In this document: positions 52,531-63,038 of the stretch, piece by piece | How positions within the stretch are numbered: position 1 is the stretch's first letter | How the letters are laid out: each line of letters starts with the position of its first letter | DNA from: Nannochloropsis salina CCMP1776 | Lineage: Eukaryota; Sar; Eustigmatophyceae; Eustigmatales; Monodopsidaceae | DNA: 64,000 nucleotides | Reading direction: 5' to 3' | Assembly (NCBI GenBank): GCA_004565275.1 | Contig: SDOX01000158.1 | Span: forward strand, 68,976 to 132,975 | Made by a program: the position numbers and the translations under genes | The notes under the pieces: model-generated | The model's input: only the letters and a program-made list of their open reading frames with translations | What the model was told of the DNA's origin: nothing | Databases searched by the model: none

Positions 52531-55439
52531 TTACGTGGTCTTTTTCAGCGATCGCAAGAAAAGGTAGGCAATGAAGAGGTAGGCAGGAGTCATGGCAGCA
52601 AGTATCCCAATGTTTTTCCAGATATTGTCAGGATTGATGCCTTGGCTCTGTAGGTACAAATCACCCGTGGGAAGGCAGATGGACACTAGCGTTGGGTCTG
52701 CCATTAGTTCTTCCGGAGTTGGACAGTCGAAGACACGATTATGAAGGTCGAGGGCTAAAAGATTTTGAAGGCAGTATCTTGAGTACGTTGCAAAGAAGGA
52801 GTGTGAGTAAATTACCGATATTTTGAAGCACCGCGGAGGGAAAGAAAGGAAACCGAAGGACTTAATGGCACACTACTATCATGACCTTAACATGAGATTT
52901 TTTTCCCGAGAACTCACCGGTAAAAGCTGAGGTACTTGAAGGGCGCCAAGTAGACAGGGATCTGATCCGCCTGCAGAACGAAGCCCGAGGCCAACATGAA
53001 GACGATGTAGAAAGCCCCGCATCCCATAAAGGCGGCCGAGTACACGGAGGTGGCGCACGAGACCAGAAGGCAGAGAGAGGTGGACGTAATGCTTGTGACT
53101 GAGTGGAAAGGGAATGGAGGAGCCCCACGAGGAAAGCGTGCGTCAGAGTCGCGAACATCCGTCCCAGACTGCAGGTTCGGGCAGGGTTTGACTCCTGGAC
53201 TCCTTGCAAAGAATGCCTACCTGTAAGCGTCAGCCAGTACAATGAGAGGTGGTAGAAGTCAGTGCGCAGACCGGCCATATAGGCGGTGACGACGGCGTAG
53301 AAGAGCGTGGGGACCATGCGAGTGGGCAGGATCTCGCAGACGACCTTGGCAAGGAAGTAGGCGCTGGTCCTGTAGAAGCCGCTTGTCTTCTCGTGCACGA
53401 AGAGGGCGCGCTCCTGGATGAAGAGCTCGAGGGACGTGATGGCTGAGAAGATGATCATGTAAGCGACCATGAACATGGCGCCGATATGGGCCTGAAGGGG
53501 GGAGGCAGAGAGAGGTGAGTTTTCCTCCGCCTCCGCCGTGGCATCTGTGCTCATGTCAGAGGCACAAATCAGTCCCTGACCCCCTGAGGAGAGACACAGC
53601 CTATCCCTACCTGCATGGCAGTGGGCCCTCCGTCCAACCGACCATAGAAGAAGGCGCCCAGAAGCACCGCCGAGGCGAGGAAGGAGAGGACCTGGAAGAT
53701 GCTCGTAGCTGGGTTGCGCATTACGGCAAGGAAGACGCGGCGACTGATTGTCCGGAACTGATGCAGAAAGCCCGTGGCGTAGCGGCGCACGTGCTTGTCC
53801 ATCCTTCGCGAGGCATCCACGGCCACGCCGCTGTCAAGCACTCGGGCTTCGCACTCGCCAGCAATCGCCTTGCCCTCCGCTGAGTTCTTGAAGGAGCGGG
53901 CGAGGAAGCCCATCTCCTGGACATGCACCGAGCCGCCGTACGAGATCTGTCTGTCCAACCGCCGAACCTGGTCGCAGACGACGTCCATGAAGAAGTCGCA
54001 GGGGTTGTTAAAGGGCTCACACTGGAAGCCTATCTGCGCGAAGTACTCCGCTCCCTTGGCGGCAGGCCCCTGGAGACATGGAGGCGGGCGATAAGATGAG
54101 CTGACATTGCACCACGTTCAGAGATTTGGTAAAAAGCGAGCAATCAAAAAAAGCCAGCCTCGCCGCATCGACAAGAGTATACGTCTTCCCCCGTATCACC
54201 TGGTACACCATCTCGCCCTCTGCGAGCAGCATGAGGACGTCGAAGAGCTTGAACACGGTGTAGCGCGGTTGGTGGATGGAGAGGATGACGGTCTTTCCGT
54301 GGGAGGCCAGGTCAGAGAGAATCTCCACCACCTGTCGGTGCAATAAAAGCAGATATTAGCAACGAGGCTCGAGGTGAAAAGCGAGCAATGCCACAAGACG
54401 CCCAGATAGGCAGTTCGTGACATAAAGGTGAAGGGTCCTATTTGAACAAAATACGCATCACTTACCTTGTGAGCGGTAAAAGCGTCCAGTCCTGATTGCA
54501 TGTACAAATATTTTAAGATTCAAAAGTATAAAGGGCATTAGTTGCGTGTCTGCCGTCCTTGCCGGTGCCGCGCCATAGATCCTCCCATTGATTCTTCTCA
54601 CCTGATGTGGGCTCGTCCAAGAATATGACGGCCGGATCCACAACTAGCTCCATGGCAATGGAGCACCGCTTTCGCTCCCCACCAGAAACGCCCCTGATCA
54701 TTTCCGTTCCGATCTTGGAATTGGCGCATTTCCAGAGCCCGAGTAGCTCGATTGTGTCCTCCACGCGGCATCTCTTCTCGTTTTTGGAGATGGAAACGGG
54801 CAGCCGTAGTTCCGCTGAGAAATGGATGTTTTCCCGGACAGACATGACTCCCATGAGCTGGTCGTCTTGCTCCACGTATCCGATTTTGGCGCTGAAGCCC
54901 TCCTCACGAGCCTTTCCGTCCACAAGGATGTGGCCCGAGATTTTCGACTTCGCGTTCTTGCCGGCCAAAGTGTGCAGCAGCGAGGTCTTGCCGCATCCCG
55001 AAGGACCCATCAGCGCTGTACAGGAGCCGCACGGTGTGATGCCGCTGATATTCTTGAGGATGCGCCGAGTCTTTCGCTTCATGTTCTTGCTCACGTAGGT
55101 GGCGGTCAAGCTTAACTGGTGAAAAGCAATTTCCACTCCTGTGGTTTGCAAGACCGAGGACTTCGCGCGTTGTGGGCTCAGAACTTTGGGACCCAATTCT
55201 GGATCGAAGGGAGAAGTGCCAGAAGAAGGCAACTCAGTCAAAAAACCCACAGCTTTCTCCGAGGGCGTCGCCGTCAGGCCAAGGGGAGACAATTTCTGAT
55301 CCTTTGTCTCTTCTTCGGCATGAGTGACGACTGCATATTCGGGAAGTGCTCGAGCAGGGACATCAACTGCTACGTCTTTCGGGGTGCTGCTTCCACTGGT
55401 GACAGTTTTTTGGGGGCTTCTTCGACGTGGGGACGACAT
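52531..55439 (-). CDS. ABCG-type half-transporter (seven exons)
   Basis: Exons from the start: 55439-54602, 54491-54466, 54331-54200, 54069-53611, 53491-53221, 53098-52918 and 52777-52531. All joins keep phase and give 717 residues, the normal length for a NBD-TMD half-transporter that must dimerise. Nucleotide domain: Walker A GPSGCGKTSLLHTLAG, YVEQDDQLMGVMSVREN, signature VSGGERKRCSIAMELV, Walker B AVIFLDEPTSG and the H-loop VILSIHQPR. The membrane domain has ABC-2 features (FLHQFRTISRRVFLAVMRNP, ERALFVHEKTSGFYRTSAYF, the re-entrant FMLASGFVL with KYLSFYRYCLQNLL). Exon 2 is only 26 bases. Substrates of relatives include sterols, lipids and pigments. The first 100 residues are a Ser/Thr-rich cytosolic tail. 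Confidence 0.93.
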
Positions 55440-57973
55440 ATGAGGAAACCTGTAGGGGAAGAGAAAGAAGGAAGGGATTTAGGTCGGTAGGCGGTCTCAT
55501 GGAAAGCTATCCGCGCATAAATGTAAAATTTCCCTTTTTCGTGCCATGAACATATGTCTGCGCACTGCATAGAGATGTAACAAAAGGTGAGGCCTCAAAA
55601 TCACGAGCGTGATCAGAGAACGTAGGGCAGTCACCAGACTGCCCAGAAGGGATGGCCAAATCGGCATGATGGCTAAATCGGGTCAGAGGAAATTTATAGC
55701 TGTCTGCATATATGTGCTTAAACCGATTCGAAAAGAACTACGAAAACGATATAAGATGAGGAAAACGTACGATTTTCGCAGCAGTTGTGTCACAGTGGAT
55801 AGGGAAGCAAGAACGGAAAAGCGTGGCCAAGGACTCGGGAGGGCGACAGCTGACGCCGCCTTCTGACGTTCAGGCTTCTACAAAGGCCAGCCGGTCTCAC
55901 GCACACCGCTTGCACTGCTCTGTTGCGGAATGCATGATGTTCAAGGTTACTCATCAATGAACTTTGGAGCTATGTAAAGAATTGGGCTTCACTAGATGAG
56001 AGCAGATGACAATGATTTGGCGCACTAGGGCACGACGTCAAGAGCGGCAATTGCTGAGAGGCTATTTTACTGCGGACTCATCAAAGAATGGGAGTTTGTG
56101 AATTAAATAGATTGGATCATGAGTTAAGCGTTGTGCGTTGTGCTTTGTTCGTCTGATTAAATTCCCGTATTATTTAGATATGCAATCTTCTGACGATGAA
56201 GGTGACTTTTTGGGAGAGCCCAGAACCCAGTCAGGCAAAAGTGTGAAATTTCCACCCAAAAAGTTACAATAGAACTCTGCTTTGAGAAGTTTTCTCCGTA
56301 TTTCAGCATGTTCTCAGCTTCAAGACACAATAGCTCAGCCAGAAGACTGGTTTCATCAACCATAAACCATCCTGAAAATACATGAAAACCTTCTTCTGGA
56401 TAGATTCTTTGGAAGTTTGCTGAGAAGGTTATGATTGACCTCGAAGGTGAAATTAACATGTCTGGTTGAGTGAAATCTGGAGCATAAGGTACTAGAGTCC
56501 ACCCAAAAAATCTTACTCTCGGTACGTCAGAATAGTGGTGTGAAGTTACGTAGCCGCTAGCTAGGATCCGGGGGTGTTCTGAAAAATTATCACAGGTGCT
56601 CTTTTTCCACCTTTCACAATGAAGTGCGTTCATGTACGGTTACCGATTATGTGATAAATGCAACTAGGCTGCTTTTTTCCCCTTCATTTATATTCGGCAG
56701 ATGCCGTATATTCTAAGTAGAAGATGCTACAATTAGTAGTGACAGAGCTGATACTGACTTGGTGTAATCGAATCCGAAAGAATATCCATAAATAGGGCAT
56801 ATTTGTCGTACAAGAGGCAACAATACCAATTTTATTTCAGAAGTTGGGTGTTGAATAAAGCAACCTGGGACTTTGATGATCTACACATCCTTGCTCGAGC
56901 AGCTTGTGTTGAAAGATGGTCACTGAAGTGATAGACTTTCCAAAAGAAGGGCTTTTTAGAAGGGAGGCAGGCATTCTCGGTAAAATGTAGCATTATCACA
57001 CATCGGCAGTAACAACACATTCTTGCACCAAATACACGTTAGCATTAATTTGTATGCAATATGGCGCCTACGTGGTAAAGCTCGTCAGTTAATCCCATGC
57101 AACGCTGCACTTCCACTCTCTCACGCTTGACTGAGTTGAAGGACACGCAAACAATACTGCCGCAGGATTTGGCGGAAAAATGACACGTGAACCTACGAGC
57201 CTACGAGAAAGAAAGGCCGCTATAATGGTGCAAGACGTGCATGCGTTTCTATTTTATTTTATTTTAAAATGTGCGCGCTGTTACCGGGGGGTGAAGCGTT
57301 GAAAAAGAAAATAGAAATCCTCCTGCGCAAGAGGTAGCAAATTTGCGATTTCTCGCCGCCACCGGACTACTTATGTTTGATTTGGTGTGTCGAAGTAACA
57401 AAATTTTGACGTTATATTGATCTTGCAAAGGAGAAACACTGTTTACAAGCCTCGATGAGTTCCTGAGGCCCTGTTCTCATCATAGAGCCTGTCGAGTGCG
57501 TCGCTTCTTCTCGCTGTCGCTGCCTTCCACGTCGAGCACATGGACACGGGACAAAGCACGAGGCACGCGTCTGCGAAGAAACACCAATTGCGATCACACT
57601 GCGCGATTTCGTTTTCCACGCGCCGCGCGCGTTTGATGTCTGTACGTTTGCCCTGGCCCTTGGAGCTCGGCCGCTGTTGACCGTTCATTTCTCCTCCGAG
57701 TCCTTGCCGAGCCCGTCTCCCTCTCCCGGTCTGCCCTTCCCTATCTTCCCCTAGCCTGGGCTCACCCCGCCTGGCGATGTCACCCATTCCAAAACTGACG
57801 TCCGACTATACGTCAACCACCATATGCAGCCCACATCACAGGTATAGCAGCGAGAGCATTCCTTTGACGGGAATAAGGCTACTGTTTTTTGACCGGCGCC
57901 GAGATTCACTCTAGGCCACCCAATTCAACTGCACCGCAAGCCGTGATACTCTGGGCTTTGTCCCGTTTCGACC
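55440..57973. other. 2.5 kb gene-poor, AT-rich island
   Basis: Between the divergent ABCG and PPR genes. The stretch from about 55600 to 57400 is visibly richer in A and T than the rest of the window and contains low-complexity T/A sequence (for example 57248-57268). The only sizeable frame is the unrecognised ORF at 56157-56633. No terminal repeats or target-site duplications were found by eye. The last 500 bases return to normal GC. Confidence 0.5.
56157..56633 (-). CDS. Unrecognised 158-codon ORF in AT-rich DNA
   Basis: Starts MNALHCERWKKSTCDNFSEH. Codon use is AT-leaning, unlike every other gene here, and a frame this long is less expected by chance in AT-rich DNA than in GC-rich DNA. 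It is aromatic-rich, with RVRFFGWTLVPYAPDF and SHFCLTGFWALPKSH among its stretches, and has no motif I can name. It could be a transferred or element-derived gene, a fragment, or chance. No neighbouring coding frame supports a larger unit. Confidence 0.25.
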   Translation of the reverse strand: MNALHCERWKKSTCDNFSEHPRILASGYVTSHHYSDVPRVRFFGWTLVPYAPDFTQPDMLISPSRSIITFSANFQRIYPEEGFHVFSGWFMVDETSLLAELLCLEAENMLKYGENFSKQSSIVTFWVEISHFCLTGFWALPKSHLHRQKIAYLNNTGI

Positions 57974-60136
57974 ATGACCGAATCCGACAAGGGCAGGGTT
58001 GGCAATCAATGTGGTCATCATGCCTCCGGCACATCAAGAGGTCATAAGAGAATACGAAGGCTCGCTGGATTCTGCTGCCTCGCCTCGTGCGGTCCCGTCA
58101 AAGCTTTTTTGGGTGCAGGCATGGGTGCAGGGCCGATGTCGACACCCGTTAGAGCTCAGACATATCATCCTCTGACCTACCAATCAAGGCATGATGGCGT
58201 CGCAAACTCCATTCTAAACGGTCAAACCAGACTACAAGTAGCGCAGGTACGTTCTAGACGGCGCTCATGTCGCGGAGCAGTGCATTGAGAAATCCGACCT
58301 GATAGGACGTGTCATGTCCCCATGCCTTTGCCAAGCTCTTACTCGTTGTTCGTTGTGGAACGAGGATATTACTGATTGTTATCATTCAATGAATTTCTTA
58401 CCTTTTGTTGATTTGACTCTCTTCATTAGATCCCAGCGCCCATGGATTGGAATGTGGCAGCATGGCCAGATCTCCCAATTGTTAACGAGACAGCCATGAG
58501 TGGAAGAAACAACGAGATGCGGGCTGGCTGGGCGAAACTGAGCCATATGGGAAGCACATTGACACGCCCTGCGCAGTCCTCATCTGGAACTAAAGTAATT
58601 TTGAGCCCCTCTCCAAGCAAGAAATCGAGTGCCGACCGTGCTGTCCGGCAGGTTGTAGCTCAGGGCAGACTCGGCAAAGCAGTGGATTTGCTGGTGTCAC
58701 TTAGTGAGGAAGAGGACGGCCTTCATGCGATTGATCGGGCTCTAGTCAACTTCGTTCTCTACAACTGCATGCGGCGCAGGGACTGGACACGTGCCCTGAC
58801 CGTGCTGGACGCGCCCTTAATCGAGGTGGACGTGGTGGGATTCACCATGGCCATCAAGGCCTGCGGCCAGGCGCGACGTTGGAGGGAGGCTCTTGGCGTC
58901 CTGCGCGAAATGCAGGCGCGGGGTCTCCGCCCAGACTTGGTTTCCTTTAACACGGCTATGGATGCTTTGGGGAAGGCGGGACAGTACGATCTCGCTCTCG
59001 AATTGTTCACCGAGATTGAAGACCACGGTTTTGCGCCAAACCTGGTGTCTTACAACACTGCGATTCACGCCTGTGGGCGAGCTGGCATGGTAGACCGGGC
59101 CCACGAGCTCCTTCGAGAAATGCAAGGGCTGAGTGTGCGCCCGGATTCTGTGTCATACAACACCGTTATGGCCGCATTCGCGAAGAAGAATCAATGGAAG
59201 GCGGCGCTGGAACTGCTCGCAGAAATGAGGGATGCACCTGGAGTCGATCCAGATCTGATTTCGTATAACACCGCCATGCACGTCTGTGCGAAGGCGGGCA
59301 GGTGGGAGCGGGCTACGGAGCTTTTGACCGAGGCTTTGGGCCAGGGGCTGCAGCCAGACGTGGTCTCATACAACACCGTTATGCACGCCTGCGGGCGCGC
59401 AGGCGAGTACTTGCAAGCATTGGACCTTTTCGGGATGATGGAGGAGGTGGGAGTCGTCCCAGATCGCGTGAGCTTCAACACTGCGATGCACGCATGCAAC
59501 CGGGCCCTGAAATGGCAGGCGGCACTGCAGATTCTGAGAGAAATGGAGGCCCGAAGCATCGCCCCGAACGTGAAGAGCTACACCATCGCTGTGGACGCCT
59601 GTGGACGCGCAGGGGAGTGGGAACGGGCATTGGAGCTGATGGAGGAGATGGAGGTTAGGGGTGTGCCGGCCAACGTGCACACGTACACGGCTGCTATGGA
59701 CGCGTGCTGCCGGGGAGGCGAGGTGGATCGGGTGCTTGTGCTTTTGGAGGAGATGGACGGAAAGGGGGTCGAGCCTAACGTGGTCTCCTACACCATTGCT
59801 ATGGACGCGATGAATCGAGTGGGTAAGTGGGATAGGGCGTCCGCTGTATTGGAGCAAATGGTGCAACGTGGCCTTCGCTTAGACTCGGTCTCCTATCGCA
59901 CCGCCTTGAGCACGGCGGGTCGCGCCGGGGAAGAGGAAGGAGAGCGCCTGACAAGGATTGTGCACGAGTCGCGACAGCGTGGCCACGCACGACAGCGCGG
60001 TGAGCGGAATGGACCCGGGGAAGGTGGAGAGAGCTCGGACGGCGACCTGACAGGGGGCTACGGTGAGCTTTTTCCAACCGGTAGCCGACAGTTTCGACAA
60101 ACCCAGACTGGCAGCAGCACCCTCTGGGGCCTATAG
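57974..60136 (+). CDS. P-type pentatricopeptide repeat protein (two exons)
   Basis: Exon 1 is 57974-58246 and exon 2 is 58430-60136, a phase 0 join giving QVAQIPAPMDW and about 659 residues. Exon 1 carries an Arg/Lys-rich start and a hydrophobic segment, AGFCCLASCGPVKAFLGAG, that looks like an organelle (probably plastid) pre-sequence. From about base 58810, ten near-perfect 35-36-residue repeats follow without gaps, the commonest form being VSYNTAMHACGRAGEW; an eleventh is partial. PPR proteins bind single-stranded organelle RNA, one repeat per base, and act in stabilisation, processing or translation. There is no DYW, E or SMR domain. The tail is Gly/Ser/Arg-rich. Confidence 0.92.
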
Positions 60137-60973
60137 CGTGGTAAATGGTGACTGGTATAGTTATTCGTTCACGACGACGGACCCAAGCAATTACGCTGTC
60201 CGTTGTCTCAAACTGGCAGTCTTTCCCGCTGCTCGGTAGCAGAACTTTTAACAGAGGAGCATTCACGGGCGCAATCATAGTTGTTCCGTCCCTCCTCCAT
60301 CTCCTCGCTATTTGTTTCGAGTCTCAAACCGAGTTCTTAGCGATTGTCGATATATCGCGATAGACAAAACACCGGCGGCACTTCCCCGCAATTTCTGGGA
60401 TTTTTTGGTTAGGGTTACCCTAACCCAAAACAAAGCGGACAACTCGATCGCAAGCGATGTGTAGGAATAGATGGAACTTACGTATAACGTTTATGTTACT
60501 GGCATCTTGAAAATACACACGAAGGAACACATAAGTAATTTTAGGATCGAATGCCATGATTCACCATGCGGAAATGGAGACATTCGAGGGATGAAATCCA
60601 CTTGATATGGTGAGCGACAAGTGGAGGTAAAGTGAGCCCATGCGCTTATCCCTTTTTCAGTTGAAGGTATTTGAGTATGAGTCGAGGTGTTTGGGGAACG
60701 CGCCGACCAAGAAATTGTAGAGATGAAGTAAAGCTAGCTAACACAGAACTCTAGCCGATGAAACGTCCGAATTGATTTTTTTTCCTCTTGCTCATGGCAA
60801 GACTGGTTGATCACGTCGGCAGTGTGACACCACGGAAGGATCCATGACCTTCGAATCTGGACTCGTCAGCCTGTGAATAAATTAAACAATGATTGGATCA
60901 ACAAAGGCATATGAGGAAAGGAATGGTGTATCACAGGTCGAGGAAGAGGGTGATGACGCCATGACTTTTGTTT
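60137..60973. other. Convergent spacer with a telomere-like inverted repeat
   Basis: 837 bases between convergent stops. No coding frame is supported. It contains the palindromic TTAGGG-type motif at 60407-60425, listed separately. The remainder is moderately AT-rich. Confidence 0.5.
60407..60425. repeat. Interstitial telomere-like inverted repeat
   Basis: GGTTAGGGT and ACCCTAACC face each other around a single T, a perfect 9-base-arm hairpin. Each arm contains the TTAGGG telomere unit used by many eukaryotes, including stramenopiles. T-rich sequence precedes it and A-rich sequence follows, extending the imperfect symmetry. Confidence 0.8.
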
Positions 60974-61381
60974 CTAAGTCTCTGATGCAAACTTCTGTGT
61001 TGCGTTGTTTCTCTCACCAAAAATTGTAGAGAAGAGTTGTCCGTTGAACCCCCAAAAATCTTTGTGAACGTCCTCGAATGAGACAAAAAGTCGGTCACTA
61101 GGAACGTTTCCAGCAGCTTTCATAGCAGCTCCCAGAGCCTTTAGGAGAGCTTCTTTGTTCGCCTTCGCGTTAGCGCCGTAACCAATAGAGTGGACGCTTA
61201 TCATTGCTGCAGGTGCTTTAGTTCCTCCAAATTGCAGGTTTGGGCTCACTGTCACGTCCACTGCAATGTACTGGTCAGGCTTATTGAGCACGTCACGAAT
61301 AGCGTTGTGTGCAGCATCTGTCACAGCCTTGACTCCCGAGGCATCCAACTGAGCAGAGGTGCGAATATTGACAAAAGGCAT
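60974..61381 (-). CDS. MIF/D-dopachrome tautomerase family protein
   Basis: 135 residues from the Met at 61381, chosen because Pro must follow Met as the catalytic N-terminal residue of the tautomerase (MPFVNIRTSA). The upstream in-frame Met at 61450 would bury this Pro. Family blocks: KPDQYIAVDVTVSPNLQFGG (with the catalytic-site Lys) and AAMISVHSIGYGANAKAN. The CxxC redox motif of animal MIF is replaced by A-P-A-A-M, so only tautomerase-type chemistry is expected. The C-terminus is about 20 residues longer than human MIF (HKDFWGFNGQLFSTIFGER onward). No secretion signal, as is usual for the family. Confidence 0.92.
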   Translation of the reverse strand: MPFVNIRTSAQLDASGVKAVTDAAHNAIRDVLNKPDQYIAVDVTVSPNLQFGGTKAPAAMISVHSIGYGANAKANKEALLKALGAAMKAAGNVPSDRLFVSFEDVHKDFWGFNGQLFSTIFGERNNATQKFASET

Positions 61382-62205
61382 GGTGGAATCTGTCAAGCAA
61401 GTAGCTTGATCTGACAGGTTGGACCGTGGACGACGGGTACGATATGCCAAAGGAAAATGAATCGATCAGAAGAAATTGTAACAAATCGCAAATCCTCGCA
61501 TCATGTCAGCAAGCTCTCGTGTCTCCTCTTCATGTGCCCTTGACTCGCTTGCTATATGTTGAGTTATCCAAACCGGCAAGTCAGTCGGTAATCCATGCTA
61601 AAGGTTAAATATAGACTATAAGTAGAATGTGCAAAACGATCTCACTTCGTAGGGACGCATCACGATCTAAAAGCCATTGGATGGCTTGGTTGGGGAGTAT
61701 CAAGGAGGTATCAAGGATCAGGGAACCCATCATACAATGACTTCGACAGTGTCGTGTTGTACCTGCTGATTGCTCGCTTTAGAATGGTGCACGAAGGCCC
61801 ATCGTGCGTTAGAACGTGTGCACGAAGTCGCACACCCTTCATCGCTGGCTAAATGACTTCATTTTCGCCGGCACGTGCGGTCTCTCCTTGCAGCCTGTCG
61901 CCTGATGCTTGAAGAGACTTTGTCTCGCCTTCACTGCAAAATGACCATGAAGCTGATGCCCGAGATTCTGCGTCTAATGCGGTGGTCTCCCAATGCGACG
62001 GCGACAAGACACACACGTGCTGAGGCCCAGCATTACAGCACAGTTGCACGACTTTGATGGTGTCGTTTAGGATACTAGTTATGAGCAGAAATGGCATCGT
62101 TTTGGCTACGGCCTTGTTCCCCCCCCCCCCAGTCTACCCTTGCAGCACTCAATACCTCATTCCTCTCTGCTCTTATTTCCCAGCACATAGTTACGTATAA
62201 GTAGG
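61382..62205. promoter_or_regulatory. Divergent spacer between MIF and the chalcone-isomerase-like gene
   Basis: 824 bases between head-to-head starts, moderately AT-rich, with only short frames. A C run lies at 62120-62129. By position it holds both promoters. No RNA gene is recognised. Confidence 0.4.
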
Positions 62206-62871
62206 ATGGGCCGCTTGTCACTTGCTTGCTGTGTCTCGGCCCTTCTGGCCTTGACAACATATGCGATGATTGAGCCGGCTACCAAGACCAAGTTTGAGGA
62301 AACCATTTCTTTGCCAGGAAGCGTTGCCGGCCTTAGTCTTGCCGGTGTTGGTGTGCGTGTGAAAAAGTTGGTCGGACCTTTAGCTGTCAAGGTCTACGGC
62401 GTGGGTTTGTACGTTGACAAGGGCGTGGCAGTGAGAAAATTGAGCAAATTCAAGGGCCACAAAGCAGGATCCAAGGCACTATTCGATGCCCTGGAAACTG
62501 GAAACTTCGATAAAATTGTGCTCTTGAAGATGGCGCGAAAGGTGGGTGCGGCGACCCTGGTCAATGCCTTGGCAGAAAGCGTGAAGCCTCGCCTCGGAAA
62601 GGGCTCGGAAGTGGCGCTTCTGCAGTTCCAAGATGTGCTTTTGGCAGGCCTCAGGGGCGGCGAGGCCGAGACCGGCAAGCAGTTCGGCTTTGGTATTCAG
62701 GGGGGCAGTAAATTGATCGTGACAATTAACGGAAAGAAACAGGGTGAGATAGCCAGCGGTCCTTTAGCTCAGGCGCTGCTTAAAACTTATCTCGACAACA
62801 ATGCCGTCTCTAAAGATATGAAGGAGTCGGTGGCCCAAGGGCTACTGACGTGGATCAATCTCGTGAAGTAA
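62206..62871 (+). CDS. Chalcone-isomerase-like (CHI-fold) protein with signal peptide
   Basis: 221 residues in one exon. Residues 1-20 (LACCVSALLALTTYA) are a signal peptide, pointing to the secretory route or plastid. The mature part is the open-faced CHI fold: LAGVGVRVKKLVGPLAVKVY, GVGLYVDKGVAV, FDKIVLLKMARKVGAATLVN, FQDVLLAG and KQFGFGIQGGSKLIVTINGK followed by KQGEIASGPLAQALL. This matches non-catalytic members (fatty-acid-binding or CHI-like) found in bacteria, algae and fungi; the residues specific to plant flavonoid chalcone isomerase are not evident. Fatty-acid binding is the likeliest role. Confidence 0.85.
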   Translation: MGRLSLACCVSALLALTTYAMIEPATKTKFEETISLPGSVAGLSLAGVGVRVKKLVGPLAVKVYGVGLYVDKGVAVRKLSKFKGHKAGSKALFDALETGNFDKIVLLKMARKVGAATLVNALAESVKPRLGKGSEVALLQFQDVLLAGLRGGEAETGKQFGFGIQGGSKLIVTINGKKQGEIASGPLAQALLKTYLDNNAVSKDMKESVAQGLLTWINLVK

Positions 62872-63038
62872 GACGTTTCAATCGACATCAAGATCCTTCT
62901 GTCTCTCGGATGGGAAAAAAAAACGAAAAGAGAGTAACAGAAGAAGGAAAACTCAGCTTTCGGAACGCTTAGCTTTTGATAAGCTTCATTTTTATCCTGC
63001 GGCCTTTGTACACCTTCTAAATACAGCCGAAAAGATTT

